From Sanghuangporus weigelae (lineage: Eukaryota; Basidiomycota; Agaricomycetes; Hymenochaetales; Hymenochaetaceae): 64,000 bases of DNA. Below are positions 45,746 to 57,765 of the stretch, piece by piece. The first letter of the stretch is position 1, and each line of letters begins with the position of its first letter. The notes beneath the pieces were generated by a model that made no database searches, was not told the DNA's origin, and worked only from the letters and a program-made list of their open reading frames with translations. A program made the position numbers and the translations under genes. Location of the stretch: contig CP137318.1 of the NCBI GenBank assembly GCA_033182465.1, positions 3,286,001 to 3,350,000 of the forward strand, read 5' to 3'.

Positions 45746-48700
45746 ATGCCTCCACAGCGTCGCCGATCACTTGCCCCAACCTCAAGCTACAACGGCTCTC
45801 GTCTCGTACTGGGCAGGAAACGAGCTCAAAGCCTTGTTCCGGGCGAGGCAACCCGACACGTTGTACCGCGCAAAAGCATCCTCAAATCAACACACTTTAC
45901 CTTCACTTCAAATCCTCAGCAGAACGAGAATGACCCACCTCCGGTCATAGAAAACTCGAGCGAATCAATGATGGAAAACACTGGAATTCATTACACAGCT
46001 GAGATTTCCGACAACACAACTCGCAAGAGTTTGGGACGCCGTGTGAGTTTCGCTCCTCTTGCTAGTTTCCGGTGAGTATTTGCTGTGCCATTGCCAGTCT
46101 CTTCTTGTTGACTTTCCGTATCAGTGTATTTGAGACGAACGACAACACCAATAGTACAAATGGTCCGAGTTCTTCGCCCATTCCAGCCTCGCCGGCGGAA
46201 TCGGTTTCGTCTCCTCTACCCTCTCATCCGCTGCCGCCCATACAACTGAGTAATGAAAATGACTACCCAGGCAGAAGAAGTAACACGGGTCCGATTAGGC
46301 GCGTTTCCACAGTCTCGGACTACGGCGAAAGATCTATGTCTTTGGACATGGACCAAGAGAGCGACGACATCTCGGAACCACCCACAGACCCTATCTTCTT
46401 CCATGACGCTGCTAATGGAGGATCTGATTACGGGCCGCCTTCAACGGACTTTGACGAGGACACAGAAGAGGAAGATGACGATGACGAGGAGATGGAAATC
46501 ACAGAAGCTATCGCTATGAACATTGACAGAAAGCGCTCTTTATCGATAGCGCAACAACGTGAACTGGCCAGACGATCGTCTCTGTCCTCATTCGCTTCTC
46601 AGCGACTCTCGGCCATCAAATTCTCGCCCGCTGCGACGAGCCGACCTGCAGACGAAGAAAGAGAAGGGAACGACGCCGAAGATGTAACTACAAACACGCA
46701 AGCTACGCAGGAAAGCGAAGCACCCATGGAGTTTACTATTGCTCTTGGACAACCATTAAAGAAACCCAGACCTCCGAGTAGTGCATGGCTTGCACTAAAA
46801 GCCTTGGTGAATGGTACTTCTGGTGACGACAACGACAATGAAGACAATGAAGACGAGATGGAGCTGTCCAATGCTCTATCGAGGCTCCAACAAGCACGCT
46901 CTTCCATTGGCTCTGGTGGCCAGACCGATGGCGACGTAGATAATGGCGCATTGCAAGATGACAGTTTTACGAATACCGAATCGAGCATGGATATGAGCAT
47001 AGATGCAGGAGATCGCACGATCAATGTAACAAACCTCATGGGAAGGGTATCCAATCTTGAAATATCTGGTGACGAGTCGGAAAGAAATACGACACGCATA
47101 TTCGACGAGGACTTCGCGGGCCCGCTACCTACTGCTGATACTGCTCCACTGAATATACATAGGAAGGAGAATGGATCAGGACAGGCGACCCCCTCAAAAC
47201 CATTGAGAAGCAGCGTATTTTCTGCTCTTGTTCCCTCGCGCGCGCCTACAGCAACATCCTCCGCTTCAGAAAATGAGAGGCCTATTCCTCAAAGGTCCCA
47301 CTCACCGGGCCCATTGAAGAGTTCGGATCCATCCCGTCCACCGTTAGCACTTAAGTCATCATTGAGATCCTCTGTCTTTTCCGCGCCTCCTACGCCTTCC
47401 AGAATTCCTGTGTTCGTATCACCAACCAAGCCCAAAGCGTCTGCGCCATTATCGCCCACGAAAAAACGTCTGGCGGAAGCGCCTGATGCAACAAGCGATG
47501 CTAGCCATCCAAGTCCTGCAAAGAAGCGTCACCTCGAGAACCCTAGTAATGCCAACAACAGCTCTGAACCAAATCCCGCACCGGTGTCTACAACGGAAGA
47601 AACCGCAGACGCACCCCTAGGTGCACCTTCGGTACCTAGGGAAAGCTTGGGTGGTATCCGGCGACCATCGGGCTATTTTGCACAGAGACGAAGCCTGACT
47701 CCTGGGGTGGAAAATGCGCCAAATGCATCAAGGTCTCCACCACCCGCCGCGAATGGACTTCACGCGCTGACAGATTCTAGCAGACCGCAGAATGCAGGTG
47801 CTCCTACATTTTTATCGTCGGCGTCGCAAGATGAGAACACGAATCTGAACGCGAGCCTACGTCCGATTGACGCAGATAAGGATAAAAATACTGTATTCAA
47901 TGCAGCTTCAACAGCACCTACTGTCATCGTGACAGTCGACCACGCTCAAGAAAATGGAATTCAGAATGATGCTATGGAGGTAGAAGACGAGAAGCAATCA
48001 CTGGCTATGCAACGAAAGTCACTGGTGTCTTCCGATATGCCGCCTCCGGACGATGAATACGACGATGTTGTGAGTGATAGTATTATTCTTTATCTTTGAA
48101 ATAGTCTAATGGGTTCTATCAGCCCCCGATATCCATTCAAGAATTCTTCTTGATGACTGGAATTAAGTTCCACGACTACACGATTCCCCGTCGGTCCACG
48201 ATCCATCCATCTCAACTGCAAGGGAAGCGGCGAGGTAAACCTGTCCTGTCTTTGTACCTCAAAATGTTAATGCTTCACGTTCTTTGAAATTAGATTCAAG
48301 TGTCCCGTCTTCGATGGCCGACTATCTGATGGCAACCGTGGTGCATGTTCCGCAGCTCGAGCTATACAGGTTGATCACCAGAGATCTGCAAACCTTCATC
48401 GACAATAGTATGAAGATATATCGTGATGCAGAAGAGGAAGTCGCAAAGCTGACACCAATCCTGTTTCGCGAGTTTGTGCAGTCAAACGAGGAAGGTCGCG
48501 AAGAACTTATGGCAGGTCTTTGTCGCAGTGATATACCTTAAAGTCCTGATTATTGTGTTGTAGCATCAGCTCAAACTGATTAAGGCAAATCGGCTTATTG
48601 CCGCGAAGGAAAGATGGTACGATGTAAGGAGTCGCTGGATTCAAGGTCTCCTTGAGACCGTCGATCGTGGTTTCATCGAGGTTCAAAGGGTTGCTATTTC

Positions 48701-49989
48701 AATAGTCTATGGGGATGATTGTCAGTTCTGAGTTTGGCGTTTCCACAGGATCGAGAGACTCTCACGAGCATCATTGACAAGGCTCAAGCTCTGCTGCCTG
48801 CGTTGAGGCAACAACACGCGCAAGCCCAGGCACAGCTCGAACGAGAGCGTATCGATATCGAAGAGGTCGAAAACAGTGATCCGGCTTACCTTGAGGAACT
48901 TAAGATCACCATTGAGGAACAGAAGTACGCCTTTATTCCTTTTCACTGTGATGCAAGTTTCTAACGTTGTCTTAGTCAACTTCTTGAAGTTTACAAAACG
49001 GATGTCACCGAGGGGACCGCGAAGATTGAACGGCTTGAAGGGAAGCTTGAAGAGCTCGAAGCCCAGAGATCGGAAAATGTTCAAGCCATTGAAACAGCGG
49101 AGCGAAGAATTGTGTTGAATAAGACCAGTACTCGTGCTGAGGTATTCCGACTCAAAGGCATGCATGTTCTTATTTTCATATATTATCGTCTGATTTCTGA
49201 CCTTTAGTTTTCTTCGTTTCTAGATGAACTTGAATCTCTTCAGGCGCTGCATTCGTGGCGTCTAGCTAAACTCTCGCAACAATTGATAGAGCTCGTCTTT
49301 GAAGAGCAGCTCTTCGTCTCTATTCCATGCACGAAGTTACGTCCGGTTACGCCAAAGATCACTATCAAGCGAATACATCAAGCAAATGAATCCAAGTGTT
49401 CGAAGCGGATCGATTTACACCCTCTCTTCAGCGAGCTTGTCGTTCGTCAAGCCGAGGTATTTGCGCAAAGTTTATCGACGACCTCAATCAAGCGGGCAAG
49501 TCATGAATAGCCTTTAACATGCTCTTTCACTCACTTTTCGATTTTTGATTGACAGGTTCTCGAAGCTCTGAGTGACTTCTGGACGTCATGCGCACAGATT
49601 CGGACGCAGTTCGTCTTTCTGGGCATCAAGTATCCTCTCAAGCTCGAGCTTGTCGAGGCTGATGGGACAACAAATCTGAGGGTAGTTGCGTCAATGCTAT
49701 TTTCCAAGCGTACGACGAAGGTGCTCGTAGCCTTTGTATTTACGCCGGAGGTGCTTGCCGGCTGGCCGTTTGTGATCCGGAAACTTCAATGTGAAGTGAA
49801 GACTGTTTACGGGACGATTGAGTAAGTGATTCATTTCCCTCTCACAGGACTTCTTACTGATAAATCTGCGCACCCAGTCCTGAAGAAATACGCAGTGCCA
49901 TAATGGAACGCCTATCAGAATCCTCTATCGAGGACAACCACGCTTGCCTCCTTGATTCATGTGTCGAAGCTGCTTCTCGCTTTGAATAA
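45746..49989 (+). CDS. SPC7: Kinetochore scaffold KNL1/Spc7
   Basis: The outer-kinetochore protein that anchors PP1 and the Bub1/Bub3 checkpoint module and joins the Mis12/Ndc80 network. The N-terminus has both PP1-docking motifs known from KNL1: SILK at residues 44-47 and RVSF at 99-102. A 675-codon exon (to about 48,072) is acidic and Ser/Pro-rich and contains degenerate MELT-like Bub3 sites (MEITEAI, MEFTIAL, MELSNAL, MDMSIDA). The Spc7 domain starts ISIQEFFLMTGIKFHDYTIP and continues through LQTFIDNSMKIYRDAEEEV. Long coiled coils (48,640-49,250) and a C-terminal RWD-like region follow (about 49,280-49,980). About eight introns. The stop TAA is at 49,987-49,989. Length of about 1,200 residues fits fungal Spc7. 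Confidence 0.92.
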
Positions 49990-50310
49990 ATTTATACGTA
50001 TAGGTTTTGCTTTACAATCACATGCGGAGAGCTACTATGTACATTATGTCTATCTACGTTTGGTTAAGATACGTTGCTGTCGCAATGCAATAATTAATGA
50101 TATGATAAATATTCTTATTGTATCGTTCGTGAATCGTAAAGGTCGTGAATGCGTCAAAAGGCATATACTGTACAAAGCAGGATCGATAAAAACGAGCTGA
50201 AGAGATGATATTACACAAGGCACAAGTGGACGATGAAGGTAGAAATGGAGACAAGATAATCATGGACGCATCAGAAAGATCGAAAAATGAAGATCAAATG
50301 GAAGGTAGGT
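49990..50310. other. Convergent intergenic region
   Basis: 321 bp, AT-rich, between the tails of KNL1 and the coiled-coil gene. It holds the two 3' UTRs; nothing else was seen. Confidence 0.5.
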
Positions 50311-52626
50311 TCATGTAAGATGAAAGCGTGTAGCTACAGGAAGCGGTATGCGAATATTACGACTGATAACAAGCTGTGATTCAAACACATCGAGTGCCGA
50401 ACGCAAGACGGCCAGCGTCTCGCGATTTGCATGTATGGCCTCCATCTCACCATCAGCAATCTCGCGCACACCGGTCCATTTCTGGTGCGCGTCGCGCATC
50501 ACGAAGGCAAGCCGCTGGCGTTGCTCAACTTGCTCTAGCAATCGAGCACGCTCAGCACGCTCGCGTTCTGCCTGGCTAGAAAGTGCTTCGGATACGGCTT
50601 GATGGCGCTCGTCTTCAACTTCGCGCATACGTTCTTGGAGGGTTTGACGGCAAGCTGTATGTGTCTCCTGATTGTTCGATGTCGACATGGATTCGCTACG
50701 GGCGCTGCTAATGCTAGCAGAGCGAGAGCGTGTTCGTGCTTGCGCAGAAAGAGTTTCGTGCAGGCGCTGCTCAAGCTCGTTGACATGCGTCAAAAGGTCT
50801 CGTTCGTCTCGCTTACGCGATTCTTTCAATGTATGCATCTGTTCTTCCAGCATGGAGATCTGGGTCAGGCGTTCTTTCGCGAGATTCTCCATCGAAGCTA
50901 GCTGCAGCTTAAGCAGCGTTACAGTAGCGGATTCCGCCGAAGCATCAGACGCAAAACTAGGGCTCTTGCGAAGATGACTGGCATGGTTAGAAAGGGGAGG
51001 TGGGAAAGGTGTTACGGTTGGAAGGAGCATTTGTGAAATCGAGCCATATTTACTCGGGGATGGGAGGGTAAGAGGAGTCGGACTCCGTTCATGTCCATCA
51101 TCCGATTCCATGCGCATCATGCTCGGACTCGGGGAGACAAGACCCAGAGGAGTCGTAGGAAGATCTAATTCTTTGATCAGCCCTCCTTGAAGCTGGTCTG
51201 TGTTGATCTCCAGAGATAGGTCCGCCAACGCTTGCCATGCTACTGTCGAGTTCCGATCAGCTGTTGGTCGTCGATTGGGTGTCGACCTTCGCGACGTTGG
51301 CAAAGATAATCTCTCGCTTTGAGGGGTGTTAACACCAAGAGATAAATCAAGAATAGAAATAGGCTGGCGTGGAGGTGTAGATGCAAGCGGAGGACCTTGA
51401 TAATCAAATCCGATCCTCGGAATAGCAGGTGTGGGGGCAGAGGGCGAGGCAGCTGCTGCAAGCATCATCTCAATGTCGTCAATACTTTCGTTGCCTGGAT
51501 CCTGCTTAGCAGCAGAGTTCTGTAGTACAGGACCAGTCGGCGTATTCTGATTCGATTCGGATGGTGCCTTGACAGAGGCCTTGGTGATAGTATCCCGGCG
51601 CTTCGAAGTATTCGAACTTTTTGAAGAACGCAACGGACTTGGGCTATCGCGGCCGCCGGATAGGCCCGGCAGGTACCGCGACACGAGTTTCTTCGCCGAA
51701 GAAGGCGTGTGAGGACTTCCTGAGGAAGTATCACCTCGTGGAGAAGGACGAGGTAAACTAGATTTCTTAAGTACGGGTGAAGGAGTCGGCTTCTGAGACT
51801 TCTTGGCGCGTGGAGGGGTAGATGTAGTGGGGGGCCTGTCCATCGAACTGCGCGGTTCTCGTGGAGGCGATCGTTTACCGCTATCAATGCTGGCTGAACG
51901 CAAGCCAGCGGGTTTCGTAGCCCAACGAGGAAGTGGACTAATTGGCCTATCTCCCTTTTCCATCTCCTTGGGTACGTCACTGATACTCCTGGTCTCCAGA
52001 CTGGAGTTATCTTTTTCTTCTTCAGATGTACTGTACTTTCGTCGCGTCCCGACGCGAACGGCGGAAAAAGTTTCTTTAGGTGAGCCCTCGACAATGACTG
52101 ACTTGGGTCTGTACTTGGGGAGATTAGAAGTAGCAACGGGTGGCTTGCGAGGTCGCAATGTGTATGTGGAGTTTTTGTTGACCGTTGTCGATTGTACAGA
52201 CGTGGTGCTCGTGACCTTCACGCCGGTCTCATCAACAGATGACCTTCCAGCCCTTTGCAACGAGGAACTCGTCTTTCTCGTTGTCACGGTCTTCTCATCA
52301 GGCGACGTGCTATCTTTTGCCTGGCCCTCGGGAAGCGTATTGAGGGTTTTCACTCCTTTGGTTGATGTTAGGGTGCTGGTGCGGCGTGCAGCTGCGTCCT
52401 TTGCGTTGATGGTCGATGCCGACTTCTTGTGAGTAGAGTCTTTCTTGCGCTCAGAGTCTTTGCCTCCTTTCTCCTTATCTTTCTCCTTTTCCTTCTCTTT
52501 GTTCATAACGTCCGCGAGCGCCTTGCCGACAGACGCGAGGTTCAAAGAGTGTCGAATTGAGCTTCTGCCAAGTCGTTTAGTGGTCTTCGCCGCTTCGGGC
52601 GGTTTCGTCGGTGCTACGGTGGCCAT
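50311..52626 (-). CDS. Basic Ser/Pro-rich coiled-coil protein, family unknown
   Basis: A 771-residue intronless protein that I do not recognise. Residues 1-90 are strongly basic with a charged run (NKEKEKEKDKEKGGKDSERK). About 90-560 is low-complexity Ser/Thr/Pro/Arg with many S/TP and SP sites (SPPREPRSS, PTTSTPPRAKK, PTPSPVLKK), suggesting CDK-type phosphorylation. About 560-755 is coiled coil (SATVTLLKLQLASMENLAKE, then LTHVNELEQRLHETLSAQ and QERMREVEDERHQAV). A basic N-terminus with SP sites and a C-terminal coiled coil is typical of microtubule- or spindle-associated proteins. The neighbours kinesin-6 and KNL1 and two ACGCGT boxes upstream make a mitotic role a reasonable guess, not a demonstrated one. 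Confidence 0.8.
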   Translation of the reverse strand: MATVAPTKPPEAAKTTKRLGRSSIRHSLNLASVGKALADVMNKEKEKEKDKEKGGKDSERKKDSTHKKSASTINAKDAAARRTSTLTSTKGVKTLNTLPEGQAKDSTSPDEKTVTTRKTSSSLQRAGRSSVDETGVKVTSTTSVQSTTVNKNSTYTLRPRKPPVATSNLPKYRPKSVIVEGSPKETFSAVRVGTRRKYSTSEEEKDNSSLETRSISDVPKEMEKGDRPISPLPRWATKPAGLRSASIDSGKRSPPREPRSSMDRPPTTSTPPRAKKSQKPTPSPVLKKSSLPRPSPRGDTSSGSPHTPSSAKKLVSRYLPGLSGGRDSPSPLRSSKSSNTSKRRDTITKASVKAPSESNQNTPTGPVLQNSAAKQDPGNESIDDIEMMLAAAASPSAPTPAIPRIGFDYQGPPLASTPPRQPISILDLSLGVNTPQSERLSLPTSRRSTPNRRPTADRNSTVAWQALADLSLEINTDQLQGGLIKELDLPTTPLGLVSPSPSMMRMESDDGHERSPTPLTLPSPSKYGSISQMLLPTVTPFPPPLSNHASHLRKSPSFASDASAESATVTLLKLQLASMENLAKERLTQISMLEEQMHTLKESRKRDERDLLTHVNELEQRLHETLSAQARTRSRSASISSARSESMSTSNNQETHTACRQTLQERMREVEDERHQAVSEALSSQAERERAERARLLEQVEQRQRLAFVMRDAHQKWTGVREIADGEMEAIHANRETLAVLRSALDVFESQLVISRNIRIPLPVATRFHLT

Positions 52627-52983
52627 CGTGGTCTACAATGAAACAGATATACGTTAATAAGTAAGCCGATCGACCGTTGCACAAAACTGACCTTCAGTTG
52701 TTAGGCGGGTAGGCGGGTGTTCGGGCTGAGTTGTGTTTCACGCGCCGAGAATTTGGGAACCAAACAACGTTCAAGTTCAACGCGTAGCGAATTCCCACGC
52801 ATTCTGAACTCTATTCTACGCGTCATGCACGTGAGCGCCATTCTCTCTTGCGGAAAAAGGTAGCGGAATCAAACGCGGACCGTTCATTAATTTTACTCCA
52901 AAATTCGCGATCGAGATTATTCCAAAGGATACAGTTGTTCACCTCTATTCCCCTTGCTATGGGTTGCCTGCTTGCGTGCGGCA
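52627..52983 (-). promoter_or_regulatory. Promoter of the coiled-coil gene with two ACGCGT boxes
   Basis: It holds MCB-type ACGCGT at 52,780-52,785 and 52,818-52,823, and CACGCG near 52,738. ALG10 ends just beyond, on the same strand, so its 3' end also lies here. About 16 such hexamers would be expected by chance in 64 kb, so two within 45 bp is suggestive only. Confidence 0.45.
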
Positions 52984-54806
52984 TTACCACATAAAACGCC
53001 CTACACCCTCCCGCTCCATGTACAAGAAAATATACATACTACCCCAGTTAATAAGAGTATACCACGCCCCTTCAAGCCAGATAGCCCATTGCGGCATATC
53101 TATAATCTGCGCGCGCATTAACACGTATGGTATTAGAAAATATCGGGGCTCCAAGAGGGGAGTCAGCAGAAGAGTGGGAGCAGCAAATAACGGCAGAGCA
53201 ACGGTCTGTAAGAATGTTTGGGAGGCACCTAACAGAAAAAAAGCGAACATAAGCATATCATTGCGAGATTGTAACATAAAAAAAGCTCTAACCGATGCGG
53301 ATAAACCACGCCCATGCGCAGGCTACATACACAGGAGAAAACAAGTAGGGAACTACGGGATGGAACTGGAATACCCGACGCCAGATGTAGAACGTGAAAT
53401 GTCGATTATCCGACAATAGGAAAGGATGGTGAATACTGAATTTTGGAGAGTCAGAGTACTGATTTCAAGAAGATTGAGGAGAATGACGTACGTGAAGAAG
53501 TGCACAGTTACGGCCACCGCCGATGACAATAAAACGGTGATCGCCGTGCGTCTGAAGAGATGTGAGCACAAAATACTAGAAACTCTGCAGGGAAACGTAT
53601 CTTACTTTGTAGTTCCGAACATACGGGTTTTCACATCATTCAGTATCCTGAAGGGACCTCCCGGACCGCTGACAAGAGCAGGCCATCCGAACAATGTCGC
53701 GCAAGCAAAGAAGTAATACAGTTGCGGAATGTGTAGTACAGGAACATGGTTAGATTTATCCCCTTGGGAAATTGGTATGAGCTGAGTTTGCACTGTTGCA
53801 TATCGAGTTATAATCTTACCTAGGACTATGCCGCCATTCCAATAAACGAATATAGCAAATAGAAAAACGTCTATTGCATATGGGACCGCACTGTACACGA
53901 CGAGCGGAAGGACGCGAGGCACACTGAACAGGACTTTTAGTAGGTCCGCTAAAGAATAACAGTAAGCGGGATCTGTATAGAGAACTGAGTGTATACATAC
54001 AGGGAGCTGTCGATAAAGCCGGAGGATCATAGAGCTTCACCTCTGACTCCGAGGATTTTGTTTGATACCGTAAGGCCCTGAGTTGACTGTACGCATACGC
54101 ATACATGACCCATATAATATTGGTCTGCCTAAATGCACAACTCATGAGACCTAGCTGTGTTCAGTATAAGCAATTATTCCTTTCTGAGAGCAAGAATACT
54201 TACCAGCGCAGAAAGTGTATGGCTTCCTTGAAACGCCGAAGTGACTGATAGTAGAGCAAAAACGAGGCTCGGAACATCAGTGTAGTACAAGAATCCGAAG
54301 AACCAAGCAATTGGAAAGAGGGAGATTGACAATGCGTCGGATGTTGGTGAAAGTAACTCTTGAGGGGGACGCACTCGGCGCTGGAGACTCAGCAACCGCG
54401 TGAGTATTATGGGAAGTGATAGCAGAGAAATAAGAGGAGTCAAACGCAGGATGGATAAGTTGCATTTGAAGAGGAATAGTTTACTGAGCAAGACGCTCAG
54501 AACGTATCTGTACGAAGTATTATAAGTGAACAATTGAAGGAAAATGGAATTACTTGAAGGCCTACAGTCCAGGAGGAGTAGTAATCTTTGGGTTCCATGT
54601 GCCCCATTCTCCACGACAGTACGCTTGAGCTTGAGGGACATGGAATGGTTCATCCTGCCTCCTTTAATCATCAATACCATAGACATGTCGATGGGGAAGA
54701 CGCGCACCATATATGGCTCCGTTACGATGCTATTAACTTCTCTAAGAAGAACAATATTCGCCGCACAGAACGCGAAGTAGTAGATAGCATTCGACATATT
54801 CTCCAA
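52984..54806 (-). CDS. ALG10: Dol-P-Glc alpha-1,2-glucosyltransferase ALG10/DIE2
   Basis: A polytopic ER membrane enzyme that adds the last glucose to the dolichol-linked N-glycan donor. Exon 1 ends ..SIVTEPYM, and after an intron the chain continues [17 protein letters not shown] and [10 protein letters not shown], the luminal signature of the family (EPYMDE-FH-PQAQ). Further exons give many hydrophobic helices and the segment [20 protein letters not shown], also a family hallmark. The C-terminal exon (52,984-53,277) reads [18 protein letters not shown] and ends FMW at TAA. At least five introns. The start is [11 protein letters not shown] at 54,804-54,806. Confidence 0.9.
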
Positions 54807-55041
54807 CCGGGGAGATTTAGCCTGGAGACAGAGTAGAGATGTTGAGAAGACACGTCACGACGCGAAAGGCGCGTCTTGCTTGATCGACGCTTATTTGTCC
54901 TTATTTACAGTACTTGGATCGACGCGTAACCCAGACGCGCAAGAGGCGTTCTCATTTTCTGTGCCGGACCGCGAGGATCGCGTCACAGCACAAAGCCTCT
55001 TGTCTCCAACCGTCTGGTCTACGTCTGTATCGTGATTAAAA
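54807..55041. promoter_or_regulatory. Divergent promoter ALG10 / CSN6
   Basis: 235 bp with several GCG-rich words including GACGCGAAA near 54,859, ACGCGT at 54,922-54,927 and GACGCGC near 54,934. The same motif type occurs at the kinesin/KNL1 promoter, so these boxes are not restricted to mitotic genes. Confidence 0.45.
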
Positions 55042-56498
55042 ATGAGCAAAATGGAAACGGATGATCTTCCTGTTGTGCTCCCATCGACTACAACATCCGC
55101 TCTGTCTTTGTCTTTGTGAGATTACTTCAATAACTTCACACTCGACCAATATCCGATAATTGATTCTATGCGACGCACAGGCATCCTTTGCCCATCTTAA
55201 ACATCTCGGAACATCTAACGCGACTAAAATTGCAAAAGAATACCGACAATCCCTTTGGTGTGATACGCATATCTTCAGTAATCGCCAGGAAACTCATGAA
55301 ACAGTAGTTATTGGTGCCTTGTTGGGTACTCAGAACGGACGGGAAGTAGAGATCGTGAATTCGTTCGAGCTTGCGATGGACGATGACTCCTTACAACGGG
55401 TTGATCATGGATTTCTGATTTCACGTCGGGATCAATGTATGTGGCTACATATTCGGTCGCGTCTCACCTTTGTTACTCATCTATCTGCTCTTAGATAAAC
55501 AGGTGTTCCCGTCTCTAGAATTAATCGGCTGGTATACTGTTGCACAAGAAGCAATAGCCCAGCACATCGCCTTGCATGAGCAGGTATGTCATCCTTAAGC
55601 TCGGTCGGGTCCATACGCCACATAACTCCTGTTCAATTTCAGTTCGTAGAATACACAAGCACTCCTATTCTTCTCATCCTCCAACCAACGAGCGTATCTG
55701 GTCCAGAAGCAGGACACTCACTTCCCATAACAGCCTATGAACCTACTGTAGAGATTCGCGATCGAGTTACAAGAAATGTCTTTGTGGAAGCTAGCTATAC
55801 CATCCAGACTGGAGAGGCTGAACGAATAGCTGTTGATTGGACCGCAAAAGGTGGAGAAGGAGGGACAAGCTGTGAGTCAGTCCTTCGCATCAGGTCTGTC
55901 CTACAAGCTTAACATCTCTCCCGCTAAGTGGAATCGCACTTGCAAACGCAGCGCGCGGCTGTCAAGATGCTGCATGACCGCATACAGTTACTGATTCAAT
56001 ATGTTTCTGGAGTTGTCGCAGGTAGATGGCATTGATTATCGCGAATAGATCAAATGCTGAGAAGGCATGCTCTAGGAACATCGTCTGTGGATCATACTGC
56101 ACTTCGCTCTCTATCTGCGCTCATAGCTTCGTTGCCTGCATCCGAACATCCTGGGTTCCGGGAAGAATTTGACAATGTCAGTATTGTTAAATCCATCCAA
56201 GCTTCAACGAAGGTCATAATGCTGTTTGAACAGGAATACGAAGATGTGCAGTTGACTGCATTCCTCTCGGCTTTGACTAGCTCAGCAAATGCATTGAACG
56301 ACGTAAGTCGCGTTATTCATCCATTAGCGGCGTATTCTCACGCATCCTTACTTTCAGCTCGTCGATAAGCACAATATCCTAACTTCTAACTCTGGTCGCG
56401 ACGAAAGACTTCCAGGTGTGTTGAGACGACGCGGATTAGGTGGGCGAGGACCAATGGGTATTGGGATGATGAGCGACTGGGAGCGCGGTTTCCATTGA
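55042..56498 (+). CDS. CSN6: COP9 signalosome subunit 6 (MPN domain)
   Basis: A non-catalytic MPN subunit that pairs with CSN5 in the cullin deneddylase. Exon 1 (MSKMETDDLPVVLPS) is followed by HPLPILNISEHLTRLKLQK and NPFVVIGALLGTQNGREVEI across short introns. ELIGWYTVAQEAIAQHIALH and FVEYTSTPILLILQPTS complete the MPN fold. The catalytic JAMM residues are lacking, as expected for CSN6. C-terminal helices ALRSLSALIASLPASEHPGF and LTAFLSALTSSANALND end in a Gly/Arg-rich tail with TGA at 56,496-56,498. About six introns. Start ATG at 55,042. Confidence 0.9.
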
Positions 56499-56727
56499 GT
56501 TATGAATTATAGAAATGCTTGCATGAAGTCTTTCCGAGTCTTTGCACAAATATTGCATTTTATGTGTCTGTTAAGAGTGTAGTTTCGACGGCATAGGACA
56601 TTGGGGAATGTGTATTCGTAATTCGTAATAGAGACAGCCTAATAGAGCTGACGCGAAGAAGCACTACACGACCCGCGTTCCCACCTGCGTGTTCTTTTTC
56701 CTCTTGAACAACGACCACGACGTTCTG

Positions 56728-57543
56728 ATGACGATGGGCCAGCCTGAAGTGTTGACATTCTCGACTATCAAGGGTCTGTTTGACCTTAAGGGCGCGTATC
56801 TGATCGCGTACGCTTGGCTGTTTGGAATGTGTAAGTGCGTCTATCGTCTCATATTCACGATGCTGAGTCGCTCCTTGTGCGGCAGCTCTTTGGGTGACGT
56901 TCTTTGGAGGTACGTTCACATGCATCGCCTGCAGAGCTCTGGAACTACGAAACTGATAGCTGTCTAGGCGTTATTGCGTACAAAGCCTTGCGTTTGTGCA
57001 AATCTTCTACCCGTACAAGTCCTACTCTCTGACTTCACAATAGCGAGGCAACAATTCGGCGCTCTCCAGCACCGCACTTTCCCCGTCTATTTCAGACTTA
57101 GCATCGTACTTTCGTCCATCTTGTTAGGCCTATGGACGTGGTCGCATCCCACTGTGCTTGCGAATCCGACGTCCTTCCTGTCGGTGGACGTAGCGCAAGC
57201 CTACACGCTTCTTAGCGTCGTGCTTTTCCAAGCTGGCAACTATTTTGTCATTGGGCCGTATACGAGCAAGTACGTCGAGATTATATCTATCATTTTGTCT
57301 TAAAGTGAAGAATTCTCTCATGACTGCGTATTACGATTGTTTAGTCTTATGTTCCAACGTCACAAACTCGAGAAGGCCGAAGGAAAGCAGTATTCGGATG
57401 ACGGTGTCTCTGACGAGATGAAGGCGCTGAGCAAGAGATTCGCACAGGTCCATGGGTTCTCTTCGATCTTCAACTTGGACTCGCTTATTGCGATCGGCTT
57501 TCATGGATTGTGGATCGGACGGTATGGTCTCGGAGACTTGTAA
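56728..57543 (+). CDS. TMEM205-like (DUF4149) membrane protein
   Basis: A small four-helix membrane protein. It reads MTMGQPEVLTFSTIKGLFDL, then AYLIAYAWLFGM|SLWVTFFGG|VIAYKALPRQQFGALQHRTF across two small introns (about 56,830-56,883 and 56,909-56,967) plus a third at about 56,993-57,042. The YKALPRQQFGALQ motif and four hydrophobic spans are typical of TMEM205-like proteins. Family function is poorly defined. A last exon (57,343-57,543) ends WIGRYGLGDL. An in-frame ATG at 56,689 would add 13 residues; I prefer 56,728. The 3' end could instead contain a further intron at GTATGG (57,522). Confidence 0.8.
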
Positions 57544-57765
57544 ATACTCATGTTGAAAGGGTGCCCATGTTCTGACGGTCATACATAACTGATGTGTCTT
57601 GCTGTGCGGTGACGAACGTGGCTCACTCTTCCGCACAAACGCATGTAAACGCCATTTCTCAATAAGCTATTCTGCTCTCTCAAAAATCGAAGCTATTTTG
57701 TTCTAGTAAAGAAGTAGCAAAAACAACGTGGAAGAGTGGTGACGCAAGACGGTATACGCACAAGC

